64,000 bases of DNA from Marinobacter zhejiangensis. GTDB lineage: Bacteria; Pseudomonadota; Gammaproteobacteria; Pseudomonadales; Oleiphilaceae. Positions 44,939 through 57,500 of this stretch are shown here, in pieces. Both the position numbers and the translations under genes were made by a program. The stretch spans positions 1-64,000 of the forward strand of contig NZ_FOUE01000005.1 of assembly GCF_900114775.1 (NCBI RefSeq). The letters are read 5' to 3'. Numbering within the stretch: position 1 is the first letter of the stretch; each line of letters opens with the position of its first letter. Under the pieces are notes generated by a model, which was not told the DNA's origin, did no database searches, and saw only the letters and a program-made list of their open reading frames with translations.

Positions 44939-45009
44939 GCTGTTTGCACCCTTTCGTCCAACTGGCGTGACTTATCTTTGCCAGCAGCCGTGTATTTAAG
45001 TCAAATCGT

Positions 45010-46125
45010 TCAGGCCAGCGTCAGAATCAGGCGCTGGTCAGCACCCACCTGGCGCCGGTCACGTACTTGCCAGTGTACTTTATTCGCCATGCTTTCCAGT
45101 GGCAGGTGCGCTGTTGGGCGCCCGGTGCTGCCAAGAAAAACCGGCGCCTGATAGAGCCAGAGCTCATCAAGCAACTGTTCGCTGATGAAGGTCCCAGCCA
45201 AGGTCGGCCCCGCTTCTACCAGCAGTTCGTTGATGCCCAGCTCACCCAGCGCATCCAGCGCTTCGCCAAGATCAATTCCATTATCCTTCCAGCCCACACC
45301 ACTGACGCTCACCCCCAGTGCCGCCAGGTCCTGAGCCGGTGTCGTCGGCAAAGTTTCCGACGCGCAGAATATCCGGATATGACCGCCACGCAGAATCTTG
45401 GCGGTGGTGGGTGTGCGCGCATCCCGATCGGCGATCACCCGTAACGGTTGCCTGGCCGGATCGGTGGCTTCACCAATATCGCCCAATTCAGCACGCCGGA
45501 CCGTCAGGGATGGATCATCGCTCAGTACGGTACCGACGCCCGTCAGTATGGCATCACTCATGGCCCTCAGGCGCTGCACATCCTGACGCGCCTCGGGTCC
45601 GGTAATCCACTGGCTCTCACCAGAGGCCATGGCAGTCCGCCCATCCAGGCTGGCGGCCATTTTGACACGCACATAAGGGCGGCCGGTGCGCATCCGTTTC
45701 ATAAATCCGGGGTTCAGTGCCTGCGCCTCATCAGCCAGCACACCCTCAACCACCTCGATACCCGCCTCTCGCAGCTGGTCAAGGCCACGACCGGATACCG
45801 CCGGGTTGGGATCCGTTGAACCAACAACCACACGGGAAACCCCTGCTTCAATCAATGCGCGGGCACACGGCGGCGTGCGTCCGAAATGACTGCAGGGTTC
45901 GAGGGTAACGTACGCGGTCGCACCACGTGCATCTGCGCCAGCCTGGCTCAAGGCGTGAACTTCGGCATGAGCCTCACCGGCGCGTTCATGCCAGCCTTCC
46001 CCGACAACGTCACCATCCCGGACGATGACACAGCCCACACGGGGATTGGGGTGCGTGGAATATCGGCCACGCCATGCCAGTTGAATGGCCCGGGCCATGA
46101 TCCGGGTATCGAATTCGCTACTCAT
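45010..46125 (-). CDS. ribD: bifunctional pyrimidine deaminase / reductase RibD
   Basis: Carries out two steps of riboflavin synthesis after GTP opening. The N-terminal zinc deaminase domain (about 1-145) shows HAEVHAL and [15 protein letters not shown]. The C-terminal NADPH reductase has [23 protein letters not shown], shown in part as [17 protein letters not shown], and [16 protein letters not shown]. 371 aa is normal. Its ATG overlaps the nrdR stop by 4 nt, so the operon is glyA/nrdR-ribD onward. Confidence 0.96.
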   Translation of the reverse strand: MSSEFDTRIMARAIQLAWRGRYSTHPNPRVGCVIVRDGDVVGEGWHERAGEAHAEVHALSQAGADARGATAYVTLEPCSHFGRTPPCARALIEAGVSRVVVGSTDPNPAVSGRGLDQLREAGIEVVEGVLADEAQALNPGFMKRMRTGRPYVRVKMAASLDGRTAMASGESQWITGPEARQDVQRLRAMSDAILTGVGTVLSDDPSLTVRRAELGDIGEATDPARQPLRVIADRDARTPTTAKILRGGHIRIFCASETLPTTPAQDLAALGVSVSGVGWKDNGIDLGEALDALGELGINELLVEAGPTLAGTFISEQLLDELWLYQAPVFLGSTGRPTAHLPLESMANKVHWQVRDRRQVGADQRLILTLA

Positions 46126-46655
46126 GCCTTGCCTTTGGCTGGCACAGTTTTCCCTTCTCCAGCCAGAGCCTTGGCGACGTCCACCGGGTCCGGGCTGTCG
46201 TTACCGTTGACTGACAGGCGTTCGATCTCTTCCTTGAATTCGTTGATGTCCTGAAAACTGCGGTAAACCGAGGCAAATCGCACGTAGGCGACCTTGTCCA
46301 ACTGACGCAACTCGGTCATAACCTCTTCACCCAGCTGCATGGACTTCACTTCCCGCTCACCTGCGGCCCGCAACCGGAACTTGATGCGGTTTAGCGCTGC
46401 TTCAATTTCCTCAATGCTGACCGGGCGCTTTTCCAAAGCCTTCATGATACCGGAGCGCAACTTCTCCTCATCAAACGGCTGGCGGCTGCCATCCTGCTTG
46501 ACGACTCTGGGCATCACCAGCTCGGCGCTCTCGAAGGTGGTAAAGCGCTCCCTGCAGGACAGGCATTCCCGTCTGCGGCGCACCTGATCCCCTTCCGCCA
46601 CGAGGCGGGAATCAATGACCTTGGTATCGGCTTCACCACAGAACGGACAATGCAT
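46122..46655 (-). CDS. nrdR: transcriptional repressor NrdR
   Basis: ATP-cone repressor of ribonucleotide reductase genes, responding to ATP/dATP. The N-terminal zinc ribbon is [17 protein letters not shown] with [13 protein letters not shown], followed by the ATP-cone ([21 protein letters not shown] onward, residues about 49-139). The start at 46655 gives the family N-terminus directly; the frame opens 18 nt earlier. 177 aa, about 28 longer than E. coli because of a Lys/Ala-rich tail of no clear role. Confidence 0.95.
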   Translation of the reverse strand: MHCPFCGEADTKVIDSRLVAEGDQVRRRRECLSCRERFTTFESAELVMPRVVKQDGSRQPFDEEKLRSGIMKALEKRPVSIEEIEAALNRIKFRLRAAGEREVKSMQLGEEVMTELRQLDKVAYVRFASVYRSFQDINEFKEEIERLSVNGNDSPDPVDVAKALAGEGKTVPAKGKA

Positions 46656-46715
46656 GTTTTGGAACTCCCTCAAGGGCCGGGCGTCACCTCAGGTGGCCGC
46701 CCAGGAGGTAAAAGC

Positions 46716-47972
46716 TTAGGCAGCGTACACCGGGAAACGCTTACACAGGGCTTCCACCTGCTCACGCACCCGGCTATTCACCGCGTCGTCTTCCAGGTTA
46801 TCGAGGATATCGCACATCCAGCCTGCCAATTCGCGACACTCGGCTTCACCGAAACCACGAGTGGTCACTGCAGGGGTACCTACACGCAGGCCTGAGGTGA
46901 CGAACGGAGAACGTGGATCGTTCGGAACCGCATTCTTGTTGACCGTGATGTTGGCGCGGCCCAGGGCGGCGTCCGCATCTTTACCGGTGATGTCCTGCTT
47001 GATCAGGCTGACCAGGAACAGGTGGTTGGTGGTACCACCGGAAACAACGTCATACCCACGATCAACGAATACATTGGCCATGGCAGCAGCGTTTTTCACA
47101 ACCTGCTGCTGGTAGGTTTTGAACTCGTCGCTCATGGCTTCCTTGAAGCAGATCGCCTTGGCAGCAATCACGTGCATCAAGGGGCCACCCTGGCCACCAG
47201 GGAATACCGCTGAGTTCAGTTTCTTCTGAATGTCTTCGTCGTCACACGCCAGGATCAGGCCGCCACGGGGGCCACGCAGGGTTTTGTGAGTGGTGGTGGT
47301 GACCACATGCGCGTGAGGCACAGGGTCCGGGTATACGCCAGCCGCCACCAGGCCTGCCACGTGTGCCATGTCTACGAACAGGTAGGCGCCAACCTTGTCC
47401 GCAATTTCGCGGAAACGAGCAAAGTCGAGGGCCTGGGAGTAGGCAGAGAAGCCCGCAATGATCATCTTGGGCTTGTGCTCAACCGCCAGCGCTTCCACTT
47501 CGTTGTAGTCGATCAGTCCGGTTTCCGGGTTCAGGCCATACTGAACCGCGTTATAGATCTTGCCGGAGAAGTTAACGCTGGCACCGTGGGTCAGGTGTCC
47601 ACCGTGGGCAAGGCTCATACCCAGTACAGTGTCGCCCGGCTTGACCAGCGCCATGAAGACCGCTGAGTTGGCCTGGGAACCGGAGTGGGGCTGAACGTTC
47701 GCGTAGGCGGCACCAAACAGTTCCTTGGCGCGATCAATCGCCAGCTGCTCTGCCACATCCACATATTCACAACCACCGTAGTAACGCTTGCCGGGATAGC
47801 CTTCCGCGTACTTGTTGGTGAGGTCGCTGCCCTGGGCTTCCATAACCCGCGGGCTGGTGTAGTTCTCGGACGCGATCAGCTCGATATGGGTTTCCTGACG
47901 TTTGCTTTCCGCCTGCATGGCGTTCCAGAGCTCGTCGTCAAAGCCGGCGATTTTCATTTCACGATTAAACAT
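46716..47972 (-). CDS. glyA: serine hydroxymethyltransferase
   Basis: PLP enzyme interconverting serine and glycine while charging tetrahydrofolate with one-carbon units. Hallmarks: [31 protein letters not shown] and the PLP lysine in [16 protein letters not shown]. 418 aa matches E. coli GlyA (417). The ATG at 47972 (MFNREMKIA) is the family start; the upstream frame is unlike it. It lies just ahead of nrdR with a 60-nt gap and may share its transcript. Confidence 0.97.
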   Translation of the reverse strand: MFNREMKIAGFDDELWNAMQAESKRQETHIELIASENYTSPRVMEAQGSDLTNKYAEGYPGKRYYGGCEYVDVAEQLAIDRAKELFGAAYANVQPHSGSQANSAVFMALVKPGDTVLGMSLAHGGHLTHGASVNFSGKIYNAVQYGLNPETGLIDYNEVEALAVEHKPKMIIAGFSAYSQALDFARFREIADKVGAYLFVDMAHVAGLVAAGVYPDPVPHAHVVTTTTHKTLRGPRGGLILACDDEDIQKKLNSAVFPGGQGGPLMHVIAAKAICFKEAMSDEFKTYQQQVVKNAAAMANVFVDRGYDVVSGGTTNHLFLVSLIKQDITGKDADAALGRANITVNKNAVPNDPRSPFVTSGLRVGTPAVTTRGFGEAECRELAGWMCDILDNLEDDAVNSRVREQVEALCKRFPVYAA

Positions 47973-48311
47973 GGATGCGCTGCCCCTGTAGTGCTGCGTC
48001 TGCCCAGCAGACCTAGTTAGAAAGCGGGTCGGGAACCGCAAATGCCGGCGGGTTTCAGCCCAGCGTCAGCTCCCGGAAAAAAGGCCGGACATTCTACCGT
48101 ATTCCGGGGTGGAAAATCACCCTTTAGCCCTCAACAGGCACGGGCTCTGTCCCGGTGTTCCCGGATTGCTATAGCGGGGCGCTTTCGCTACCTTACATGC
48201 CTGATTGAACACTAGGTGCCTTCAACCACGTCAGGCTTCCGCCCTTCAACATTGGCAGAACCCACCCAGACGTCCGACCAAGGCCCCACAACCCAGAGGA
48301 AATCGCCAGCT
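47973..48311. other. 339-bp divergent region between glyA and ettA
   Basis: No gene is visible. A possible glyA -10 (minus TAGAAT, 48091-48096) is flanked by the inverted pair CCCGGAA (48072-48078) and TTCCGGG (48102-48108), but no good -35 pairs with it. A GTG-started extension of the ettA frame (from 48216) reads as Thr/Pro-rich sequence without family likeness. I recognised no riboswitch; a folate or glycine riboswitch was looked for by eye without success. Confidence 0.5.
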
Positions 48312-49973
48312 ATGGCTCAGTACGTATACACCATGAACCGCGTGGGCAAGGTTGTTCCCCCCAAGCGTGAAATCCTCAAGGACATCTCCCTGAGCTTTTT
48401 CCCGGGCGCCAAGATCGGCGTGCTCGGCCTCAACGGGGCCGGTAAATCGACCCTGCTTCGCATCATGGCCGGTGTTGACCAGGATTACATTGGCGAAGCC
48501 CGCCCCCAACCGGGCATCAAGGTCGGTTACCTGCCCCAGGAACCGCAGCTTGACGACAGCAAAACCGTCCGCGAAGTCGTTGATGAAGCGGTTTCCGGCG
48601 TTCACGACGCTCTCGCCGAACTGGACCAGGTCTATGCGGCCTATGCCGAGCCAGATGCTGACTTTGACGCCCTTGCCAAACGCCAGGGCGAGCTGGAGGC
48701 TTACATTCAGGCCAGCGAAGGCCACGACATCGAACGCAAGCTGGACGTCGCAGCAGATGCCCTGCGCCTGCCCGCCTGGGACGCCAAAGTTGGCAACCTG
48801 TCCGGCGGTGAGCGGCGCCGGGTAGCCCTATGCCGCCTGCTGCTGTCCAGCCCGGACATGCTGCTGCTGGACGAGCCGACCAACCACCTGGATGCGGAAT
48901 CCGTTGCGTGGCTGGAGCGTTTCCTCCACGACTACACCGGCACCGTGGTCGCCATTACCCACGACCGCTACTTCCTCGACAATGTCGCCGGCTGGATACT
49001 GGAACTCGACCGTGGCCACGGCATTCCCTACGAAGGCAACTACAGTAATTGGCTGGAAGCCAAGGAGAAGCGCCTGGAGATCGAAGCCAAGCAGGAAGCC
49101 GCTCACCAGAAAGCCATCAAACACGAACTGGAATGGGTGCGCTCCAATGCCAAGGGCCGTCAGTCCAAGAGCAAGGCCCGCTTGGCACGCTTCGAGGAAA
49201 TGAGTTCCCAGGAATTCCAGAAACGCAACGAAACCAATGAACTCTACATCCCACCCGGACCTCGTCTGGGCGACAATGTCATCGATGTAGATAACATCAG
49301 CAAGTCCTTCGGCGACCGACTGCTCTATGAAAACGTCTCCCTGCGGGTACCGCCGGGTGCGATTGTCGGCATCATCGGGGGCAACGGCGCCGGTAAGTCC
49401 ACCCTCTTCCGGATGATTGCCGGCAAGGACCAGCCGGATTCCGGCACCATCACCGTGGGCGAAACCGTTGAACTGGCTTTCGTCGACCAGATGCGAGACC
49501 TCGACGGCAGCAAGACCGTGTGGGAGGAGCTGAGCGACGGCCAGGACATCATCAAGGTCGGCAACTACGAAACGCCTTCCCGGGCTTATGTGGGCCGGTT
49601 CAACTTCAAGGGCACCGACCAGCAGAAGCTGGTGGGCAACCTCTCTGGCGGGGAACGCAACCGACTTCACCTGGCCAAGCTGCTGAAAGAGGGCGGCAAC
49701 GTGCTGTTGCTTGACGAACCCACCAACGACCTCGACGTAGAAACCCTGCGCGCGCTGGAAGAAGCCCTTCTGAACTTCCCCGGCGCCGCCCTGGTCATTT
49801 CGCACGACCGCTGGTTCCTCGACCGGGTCGCCACCCACATCCTGGCGTTCGAGGATGATGGTGAGGTGGTCTATTTCGAGGGCAACTTCAGCGAATACGA
49901 TGAGGACCTCAAGAAGCGTAAAGGTGACTCCGCCATCGTGCCCAAGCGCATGAAGTACAAGAAGCTCGCCTGA
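48312..49973 (+). CDS. ettA: energy-dependent translational throttle protein EttA (ABC-F)
   Basis: Cytoplasmic ABC-F ATPase that binds the ribosomal E site and gates the first peptide bond according to ATP/ADP. Two ABC domains are visible: Walker A GLNGAGKST and GGNGAGKST, signatures LSGGERRRVALCRLL and LSGGERNRLHLAKLL, Walker B LLLDEPTNHLD and LLLDEPTNDLD. They are joined by a charged linker (about 240-310, KEKRLEIEAKQEAAHQK). The start MAQYVYTMNRVGKVVPP is the family N-terminus and gives 553 aa (E. coli 555). radA begins 3 nt after its stop. Confidence 0.95.
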   Translation: MAQYVYTMNRVGKVVPPKREILKDISLSFFPGAKIGVLGLNGAGKSTLLRIMAGVDQDYIGEARPQPGIKVGYLPQEPQLDDSKTVREVVDEAVSGVHDALAELDQVYAAYAEPDADFDALAKRQGELEAYIQASEGHDIERKLDVAADALRLPAWDAKVGNLSGGERRRVALCRLLLSSPDMLLLDEPTNHLDAESVAWLERFLHDYTGTVVAITHDRYFLDNVAGWILELDRGHGIPYEGNYSNWLEAKEKRLEIEAKQEAAHQKAIKHELEWVRSNAKGRQSKSKARLARFEEMSSQEFQKRNETNELYIPPGPRLGDNVIDVDNISKSFGDRLLYENVSLRVPPGAIVGIIGGNGAGKSTLFRMIAGKDQPDSGTITVGETVELAFVDQMRDLDGSKTVWEELSDGQDIIKVGNYETPSRAYVGRFNFKGTDQQKLVGNLSGGERNRLHLAKLLKEGGNVLLLDEPTNDLDVETLRALEEALLNFPGAALVISHDRWFLDRVATHILAFEDDGEVVYFEGNFSEYDEDLKKRKGDSAIVPKRMKYKKLA

Positions 49974-49976
49974 GTC

Positions 49977-51353
49977 ATGGCCAAAGCAAAGACGGCTTAC
50001 GTCTGTACAGAGTGCGGTGCCGACTACTCCAAGTGGATGGGGCAGTGCACCGCCTGCCAGGCCTGGAACACCGTCAGCGAAGTACGGGGCATCTCCGGAA
50101 ACGGCAAAGCCAGCCGGGGCGCCCGCTTCGACGGCTTTGCCGGCAGCCTGTCGTCGGTGCAAAGCCTGGACTCGGTCAGCCTTAGCGAGCAAAGCCGAAT
50201 CAGCTCTGGCATGCAGGAGCTGGACCGGGTGCTCGGTGGCGGCCTGGTGGAAGGTTCTGCCATCCTGATGGGCGGACACCCGGGTGCCGGTAAAAGTACA
50301 CTCCTGCTACAAACGGTTTGCCAACTTGCTGGCCAGTACCCCGCCCTGTATGTGACCGGTGAGGAATCACTGCAGCAGGTGGCCATGCGCGCCAAACGAC
50401 TTGGGTTACCGACCGGGGATCTGAAGATCCTGTCGGAAACCAGCGTCGAGCGCATCGTCCAGATTGTCGAGACCGAAAAACCCCGCATCCTGGTGGTTGA
50501 CAGTATTCAGGTCATGCACGTCAGCGACATTGAGTCAGCACCGGGCAGCGTCTCCCAGGTCCGGGAAAGCGCAGCGTTCCTGACTCGAATGGCGAAACAG
50601 ACGGGCACGATCCTGTTCCTGGTCGGCCATGTCACCAAGGATGGCAGCCTTGCCGGCCCCAAGGTCCTGGAACACATGATCGACTGCTCGATCCTGCTTG
50701 AGGGCTCCAGCGACAGCCGCTACCGCACCCTCCGAGGGATCAAAAATCGCTTTGGTGCCGTGAACGAGCTCGGCGTCTTTGCCATGCTTGAACAGGGGCT
50801 AAAGGAAGTAAAAAATCCCAGCGCGATCTTTCTCAATCGCGGTGAAGAGGCGGCGCCCGGCAGCGTGGTCATGGTGGTGTGGGAAGGCACTCGCCCCATG
50901 CTGATCGAAATCCAGGCGCTGGTGGATGTGGCGCAGGGTGGTTACCCCCGCCGAGTGGCGGTTGGCCTGGACCAGAACCGGTTAGCCATGCTGTTGGCGG
51001 TGCTGCATCGCCATGGTGGCATGCATATAGCCGATCAGGACGTCTTCGTGAATGTCGTCGGCGGCGTCAAGGTCAACGAAACCAGTGCCGACCTGGCGCT
51101 ACTGGCATCAATCGTTTCCTCGTTCAGGGATCGCGCCCTACCCCAGGATCTGGTCATCTTTGGTGAGGTTGGGCTCTCTGGGGAAATACGGCCGGTACCC
51201 AGCGGGCAGGAACGGGTTTACGAGGCTTCCAAGCACGGCTTTACCCGCGCACTGGTGCCCAAGGCCAACGTACCGCGAAAACCCATCGAAAACATGAAAG
51301 TGATCGCCGTCAGCAAACTGAGCGATGCGCTGCAGGCTCTGGACGATCTCTGA
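49977..51353 (+). CDS. radA: DNA repair protein RadA
   Basis: RecA-like ATPase that speeds branch migration in recombinational repair. The N-terminal zinc finger is CTECGADYSKWMGQCTAC. The ATPase core has Walker A GHPGAGKST and the RadA-specific KNRFG motif (KNRFGAVNELG). The C-terminal Lon-like domain contains FVNVVGGVKVNETSADLA. 458 aa (E. coli 460). It is separated from ettA by only 3 nt, so translation is probably coupled. Convergent with a PilZ gene. Confidence 0.96.
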   Translation: MAKAKTAYVCTECGADYSKWMGQCTACQAWNTVSEVRGISGNGKASRGARFDGFAGSLSSVQSLDSVSLSEQSRISSGMQELDRVLGGGLVEGSAILMGGHPGAGKSTLLLQTVCQLAGQYPALYVTGEESLQQVAMRAKRLGLPTGDLKILSETSVERIVQIVETEKPRILVVDSIQVMHVSDIESAPGSVSQVRESAAFLTRMAKQTGTILFLVGHVTKDGSLAGPKVLEHMIDCSILLEGSSDSRYRTLRGIKNRFGAVNELGVFAMLEQGLKEVKNPSAIFLNRGEEAAPGSVVMVVWEGTRPMLIEIQALVDVAQGGYPRRVAVGLDQNRLAMLLAVLHRHGGMHIADQDVFVNVVGGVKVNETSADLALLASIVSSFRDRALPQDLVIFGEVGLSGEIRPVPSGQERVYEASKHGFTRALVPKANVPRKPIENMKVIAVSKLSDALQALDDL

Positions 51354-51368
51354 ACCAGGAGACGCGGA

Positions 51369-51740
51369 TCAGGACTCAATCAGGTGATTGAGTTCCCGCT
51401 CCAGCAATGCCGGCTCACCCAGATTCAATTCAACCAGACGCCTGAGGTGGGTGGCACTATCAAGGTCGATATACTGGCATTTGAAGCCGAGCTTTTCCCC
51501 TTCCACATGCCGCAAAGCCACTGCCATCACAATCGCAGCACCATGGCCATCCAGGTGAATCACCACCTCACACGGCTCATTTAGAGGCACATTCCACTCC
51601 TGGGGCAGCTTGACCAGCAACCCTTTCAGCGAAATATCCAAAACCTCTGTCGACCAAACCGCATCCTGCCAATGAATGTCACAGGGGGCATCAAACAGAA
51701 TGCGGTGAAAGCGGCGTTTTTCCGACGAAGGGTGGGACAA
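51369..51740 (-). CDS. PilZ-domain protein (probable c-di-GMP receptor)
   Basis: A single PilZ domain of 123 aa. The two c-di-GMP contact motifs are present: RRFHR (R-x3-R) near residue 9 and DISLKGLL (D-x-S-x2-G) near residue 36. It should therefore bind cyclic di-GMP, unlike the pilus protein PilZ itself, which lacks these residues. There is no output domain, so it acts through partners, possibly in motility or attachment. A separate single gene, 81 nt from hemE. Confidence 0.85.
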   Translation of the reverse strand: MSHPSSEKRRFHRILFDAPCDIHWQDAVWSTEVLDISLKGLLVKLPQEWNVPLNEPCEVVIHLDGHGAAIVMAVALRHVEGEKLGFKCQYIDLDSATHLRRLVELNLGEPALLERELNHLIES

Positions 51741-51821
51741 GCAACGACTCCTGATTCACTTGGTCACAATTCAATGACTATAGCTGCCAGCACCGTCGCC
51801 TTCCATAGCAACCCTCGACAT

Positions 51822-52886
51822 TCAGACGTGGTAGGCAGAACTCAGTTCAACCACCGCTTCGATAAAGGCACCTGCGTTGGCCGGATCAACATCGGGCGTG
51901 ATGCCATGACCCAGGTTGAACACATGGCCACTGCCATTTCCGAAACGCGCGAGGATATCAGCCACTTCTTCGCGGATACGGGCCGGAGGGGCATACAGCA
52001 TCGCGGGGTCCATGTTGCCCTGTAGGGCCACCCGGTCGCCAACACGCTGGCGAGCCTGGCCGATATCGGTGGTCCAGTCGAGGCCAAGCGCATCTGCGCC
52101 GGTATCCGCCATGGACTCCAGCCACTGTCCGCCATTCTTGGTAAACAGGATGACCGGAATCCGGCGACCTTCATGCTCGCGGATCAAACCATCAACGATC
52201 TGCTTCATGTAAGCCAGCGAGAACTCCTGGTAAGCCCAAGTGCTCAAGGCGCCGCCCCAGGTATCAAAGATCTGTACTGCCTGGGCACCCGCCCGAATCT
52301 GGCAGTTAAGGTAATCCGTAACCGCCGTCGCCAGTTTGGCCAGCAACTGATGCATGACCTCCGGCTGTGCGTACATCAGCTTCTTGGCTTCGCGGAAGTC
52401 CTTGGAAGAGCCTCCTTCGACCATGTAAGTTGCCAAGGTCCAGGGACTACCAGAGAAGCCAATCAGCGGCACCCGTCCATTGAGGGCGCGACGAATGGTA
52501 GAAACCGCATTCATGACGTAATCAAGGTCGACACTGGAATCAATTTCCGGCAGCGCCTGCACATCCGCCGCAGTGCGGACAGTCTGACGGAAACGGGGGC
52601 CTTCACCCGTTTCGAAGTACAACCCAAGACCAAGGGCGTCCGGGATGGTCAGGATGTCTGAAAACAGGATGGCAGCATCCAGTGGGTAACGCTCCAGTGG
52701 CTGGAGCGTTACTTCGCACGCCAGCTCAGCGTTCTTACAGAGGCTGAGGAAGTCACCTGCCTGGGCCCGGGTTGCGCGGTACTCCGGTAGATAGCGGCCC
52801 GCCTGACGCATCATCCAAACCGGCGTCCGATCTACCGGTTGGCGCAGCAGTGCCCGGAGAAAGCGGTCGTTCTTCAACTCAGTCAT
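51822..52886 (-). CDS. hemE: uroporphyrinogen decarboxylase
   Basis: Removes four carboxyls from uroporphyrinogen III to give coproporphyrinogen III in heme synthesis. It starts [20 protein letters not shown], followed by [20 protein letters not shown], the active-site Arg segment. Later come [15 protein letters not shown] with the catalytic Asp, [13 protein letters not shown] and [20 protein letters not shown]. 354 aa from the ATG at 52886, exactly the E. coli length; the frame is open 54 nt further up with two extra Met codons. It is downstream of gltD but behind a terminator. Confidence 0.96.
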   Translation of the reverse strand: MTELKNDRFLRALLRQPVDRTPVWMMRQAGRYLPEYRATRAQAGDFLSLCKNAELACEVTLQPLERYPLDAAILFSDILTIPDALGLGLYFETGEGPRFRQTVRTAADVQALPEIDSSVDLDYVMNAVSTIRRALNGRVPLIGFSGSPWTLATYMVEGGSSKDFREAKKLMYAQPEVMHQLLAKLATAVTDYLNCQIRAGAQAVQIFDTWGGALSTWAYQEFSLAYMKQIVDGLIREHEGRRIPVILFTKNGGQWLESMADTGADALGLDWTTDIGQARQRVGDRVALQGNMDPAMLYAPPARIREEVADILARFGNGSGHVFNLGHGITPDVDPANAGAFIEAVVELSSAYHV

Positions 52887-52945
52887 AGTCAATGTCTCGG
52901 TCATCAGATTAAGGCTGCAATGATAGCGTTTCTGCGCCAATAAAA

Positions 52946-52978
52946 AAGGGCGGAGCGCTTTTTGTGCGCTTCGCCCTT
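52946..52978 (-). terminator. intrinsic terminator after gltD
   Basis: AAGGGCGGAGCGC (52946-52958) pairs with GCGCTTCGCCCTT (52966-52978). On the minus strand it is followed by TTTTTTATT counting from the stem end. It lies 51 nt past the gltD stop and about 60 nt before the hemE ATG, making hemE a separate unit. Confidence 0.9.
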
Positions 52979-53029
52979 AGTCGCGTACCCGGAACAGGGT
53001 GACCCCGCTCCGGGTTGCTGCAGACGCCA

Positions 53030-54466
<1,437 letters not shown>

Positions 54467-54523
54467 TCAATTTCGATGGGGGCGCCTCGAACCCGGTCAC
54501 CCCGTCCCTGTCTTTACGCCGAG

Positions 54524-57500
54524 TTATTCCGGGCGGGCTCGGGTACTGGCCAGAAGGCTCCGGAGGTTAGCCGCCTTGGGCTTAACCAACCAGAAACGAC
54601 CAATGTAGTCATCGAAATTGTCAAGAATGTGGGCAGCCCACTCACTTTGGGTTTCAGCCACATGCTCACGGATCACGCTGCGCAGGTAGTTGCGATACGG
54701 CTCCATGTCCTCGCTGGAAATGCGCTGGATCTCCACCAGTTCGTGGTTGTAGCGGTCCACGAAGGTGTTGTGCTCATCCAGTACATAAGCGAAGCCGCCG
54801 GTCATGCCCGCGCCAAAGTTATGGCCGGTTGCGCCCAGCACGGTGACCAAACCGCCGGTCATGTATTCGCAGCAGTGATCACCAGCCCCTTCAACAACCG
54901 CATGGGCACCGGAGTTGCGAACCGCGAAGCGCTCACCCGCAGTTCCAGCTGCAAACAATTTACCGCCGGTTGCCCCATAGAGACAGGTGTTACCAGCAAT
55001 CGAGGTCTCCTGGGTTTTGAAGCTGCTGCCTTTCGGAGGACGGATAACCAGCTTGCCACCGGTCATACCTTTACCAACATAATCGTTGGCATCGCCTTCA
55101 AGGTTCAGGTTCAAACCAGCAACGTTCCAGACCCCGAAGCTCTGGCCAGCCGTCCCGGTGAGTTCCAGCGTGATAGGCGCATCTGCCATCCCCTGGTCAC
55201 CGTGGAGAGCAGCAATCTCACCAGACAGACGAGCGCCGATAGAGCGGTCGCAGTTGGTGACTTTATAGGACCAGGTACCACCGGCCTTGCTGGCGATTGC
55301 AGCGGCCATGTCAGCCACCATTTGCTCAGCCAGCTTACCCTCGTCAAATGGCACGTTACGCTCAACCTGACAGGTATGCGGCTTGTCTGCCGGCACATGA
55401 TCATTGGACAGCAGCGGCATCAAGTCCAGCTTCTGCTGACGCGGGGTCTGGCCTGGCAGCATCTCCAGCAGGTCCACCCGACCCACCAGTTCCTCCAGGG
55501 TGCGAACACCCAGCCTGGCCATCCACTCACGGGTTTCTGCAGCAACAAACTTGAAGAAGTTCATCGCCATGTCCACCGTGCCCTTGAAATGCTCCTCCCG
55601 CAGATAATCATTCTGGGTCGCAACACCGGTGGCGCAGTTGTTCAGGTGACAGATACGCAGATATTTACAACCCAACGCAACCATCGGCGTGGTGCCAAAG
55701 CCAAAGCTCTCGGCACCGAGAATGGCCGCCTTGACCACGTCCAGACCGGTTTTGATACCACCGTCAGTCTGCAGCCGGATCTTGCCTCGCAGATCGTTGG
55801 AGCGCAGCGCCTGTTGAGCCTCACTCAGACCCAGCTCCCACGGGGAACCCGCATAGCGGATCGAGGTCAGTGGGCTGGCCGCGGTACCACCGTCGTAGCC
55901 GGAAATGGTAATAAGGTCCGCATAGGCTTTCGCCACACCAGCGGCGATCGTGCCAACACCGGGCTCAGAAACCAGCTTGACCGATACCAGTGCCTCCGGG
56001 TTGACCTGTTTGAGGTCAAAGATCAGCTGGGCGAGATCCTCAATGGAATAGATATCGTGATGAGGTGGCGGCGAAATCAGTGTTACGCCCGGCACGGAGT
56101 AGCGCAGGCGCGCGATCAGGTCGTTGACCTTACCACCCGGCAGCTGCCCCCCTTCCCCAGGCTTGGCGCCCTGGGCCACTTTGATCTGCATGACTTCCGC
56201 GCTACGCAGGTATTCTGCGGTCACACCGAAACGGCCAGAAGCCACCTGCTTGATCTTTGAACGGCGCTCAGTGCCATAGCGGGCAGAGTCTTCACCACCC
56301 TCACCGGAGTTAGAGCGCCCACCCAGTGTATTCATGGCAACCGCCAAAGCCTCATGGGCCTCTGGCGACAGTGCCCCGAGGGACATAGCCGCGGAGTCAA
56401 AGCGGGGGAAAATGGCTTCTACCGGCTCGACATCACTCAGGTCGACAGGCTGGATACCTTGACGGAAACCCAGAAGATCCCGAAGGGTTGCCACCGGACG
56501 CTCATTTACCAGAGCAGCGTATTCCTGATACTGCCCGTAATCACCACTGGTCACCGCATCCTGCAGGGTACGAACCACGTCCGGGTTAAAGGCGTGGTAT
56601 TCCTCGCCATGGACATACTTCAACAGACCGCCCTGTGAAATCGGCTTGCGACGCTTCCAGGCAACCGCAGCGAGCGCTTCCTGATCTTGCTGGAAGTCGT
56701 AGAAGCCTGCGCCCTGGATGCGGCTGGCCACGCCCTTGAAACAGAGTTCAACCACTTCGTCAGAGAGACCAATCGCTTCGAACAACTGCGCACCGCGATA
56801 GGACGCGATGGTCGAGATGCCCATCTTCGACAGGATCTTCAGCAGCCCTTTGTTGATACCCTTGCGATAGTTGTTCTTCGCTTCGATCGGGTCCATCAGC
56901 ACCTCACCGGTGCGGATCAGATCGTTCATAACCTGATAGGCAAGGTACGGATAGACCGCCGTTGCACCAAAACCGAACAGCACGGCAAACTGGTGAGGGT
57001 CACGGGCCCAGCCGGTTTCCACAATCAGGTTGGAATCGCAACGCAGGCCTTGCTCGACCAGGTGATGATGAACGGCAGCCGTCGCCATCACAGCGTTGAC
57101 CGGCAGCTCGCCTTCAACCAGGTCCTTGTCGGAAAGGATCAGCAACACCTTGCCATTACGCACCGCCTGCGCGGCTTCATCACACACATTGCGAATGGCC
57201 TGTTCCAAACCGACTTCCGGTCGGTAGCTCAAGCGCAGGGTAGCCACCTCAAAACCCGGGCGTTCGTTATTGACGATCCTCAGGAACTTCGCAGGCGACA
57301 GTACGGGCGTGGACAGGATAATCCGGTTGGCGTGATCCGGCGTTTCCTCAAAAGCATTTCGCTCCGCCCCGAGACAGGTTTCCAGGGACATGACGATCGC
57401 TTCCCGCAGGGGATCGATCGGCGGGTTGGTTACCTGAGCGAATTTCTGACGGAAATAATCAGCAACATGGCGCACCCGGCTCGACAACACCGCCATTGGC

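Noticed and set aside
44939..45009. FMN riboswitch upstream of ribBA
   Set aside because: The 71-nt gap is too short for the RFN element and none of its conserved segments is seen.
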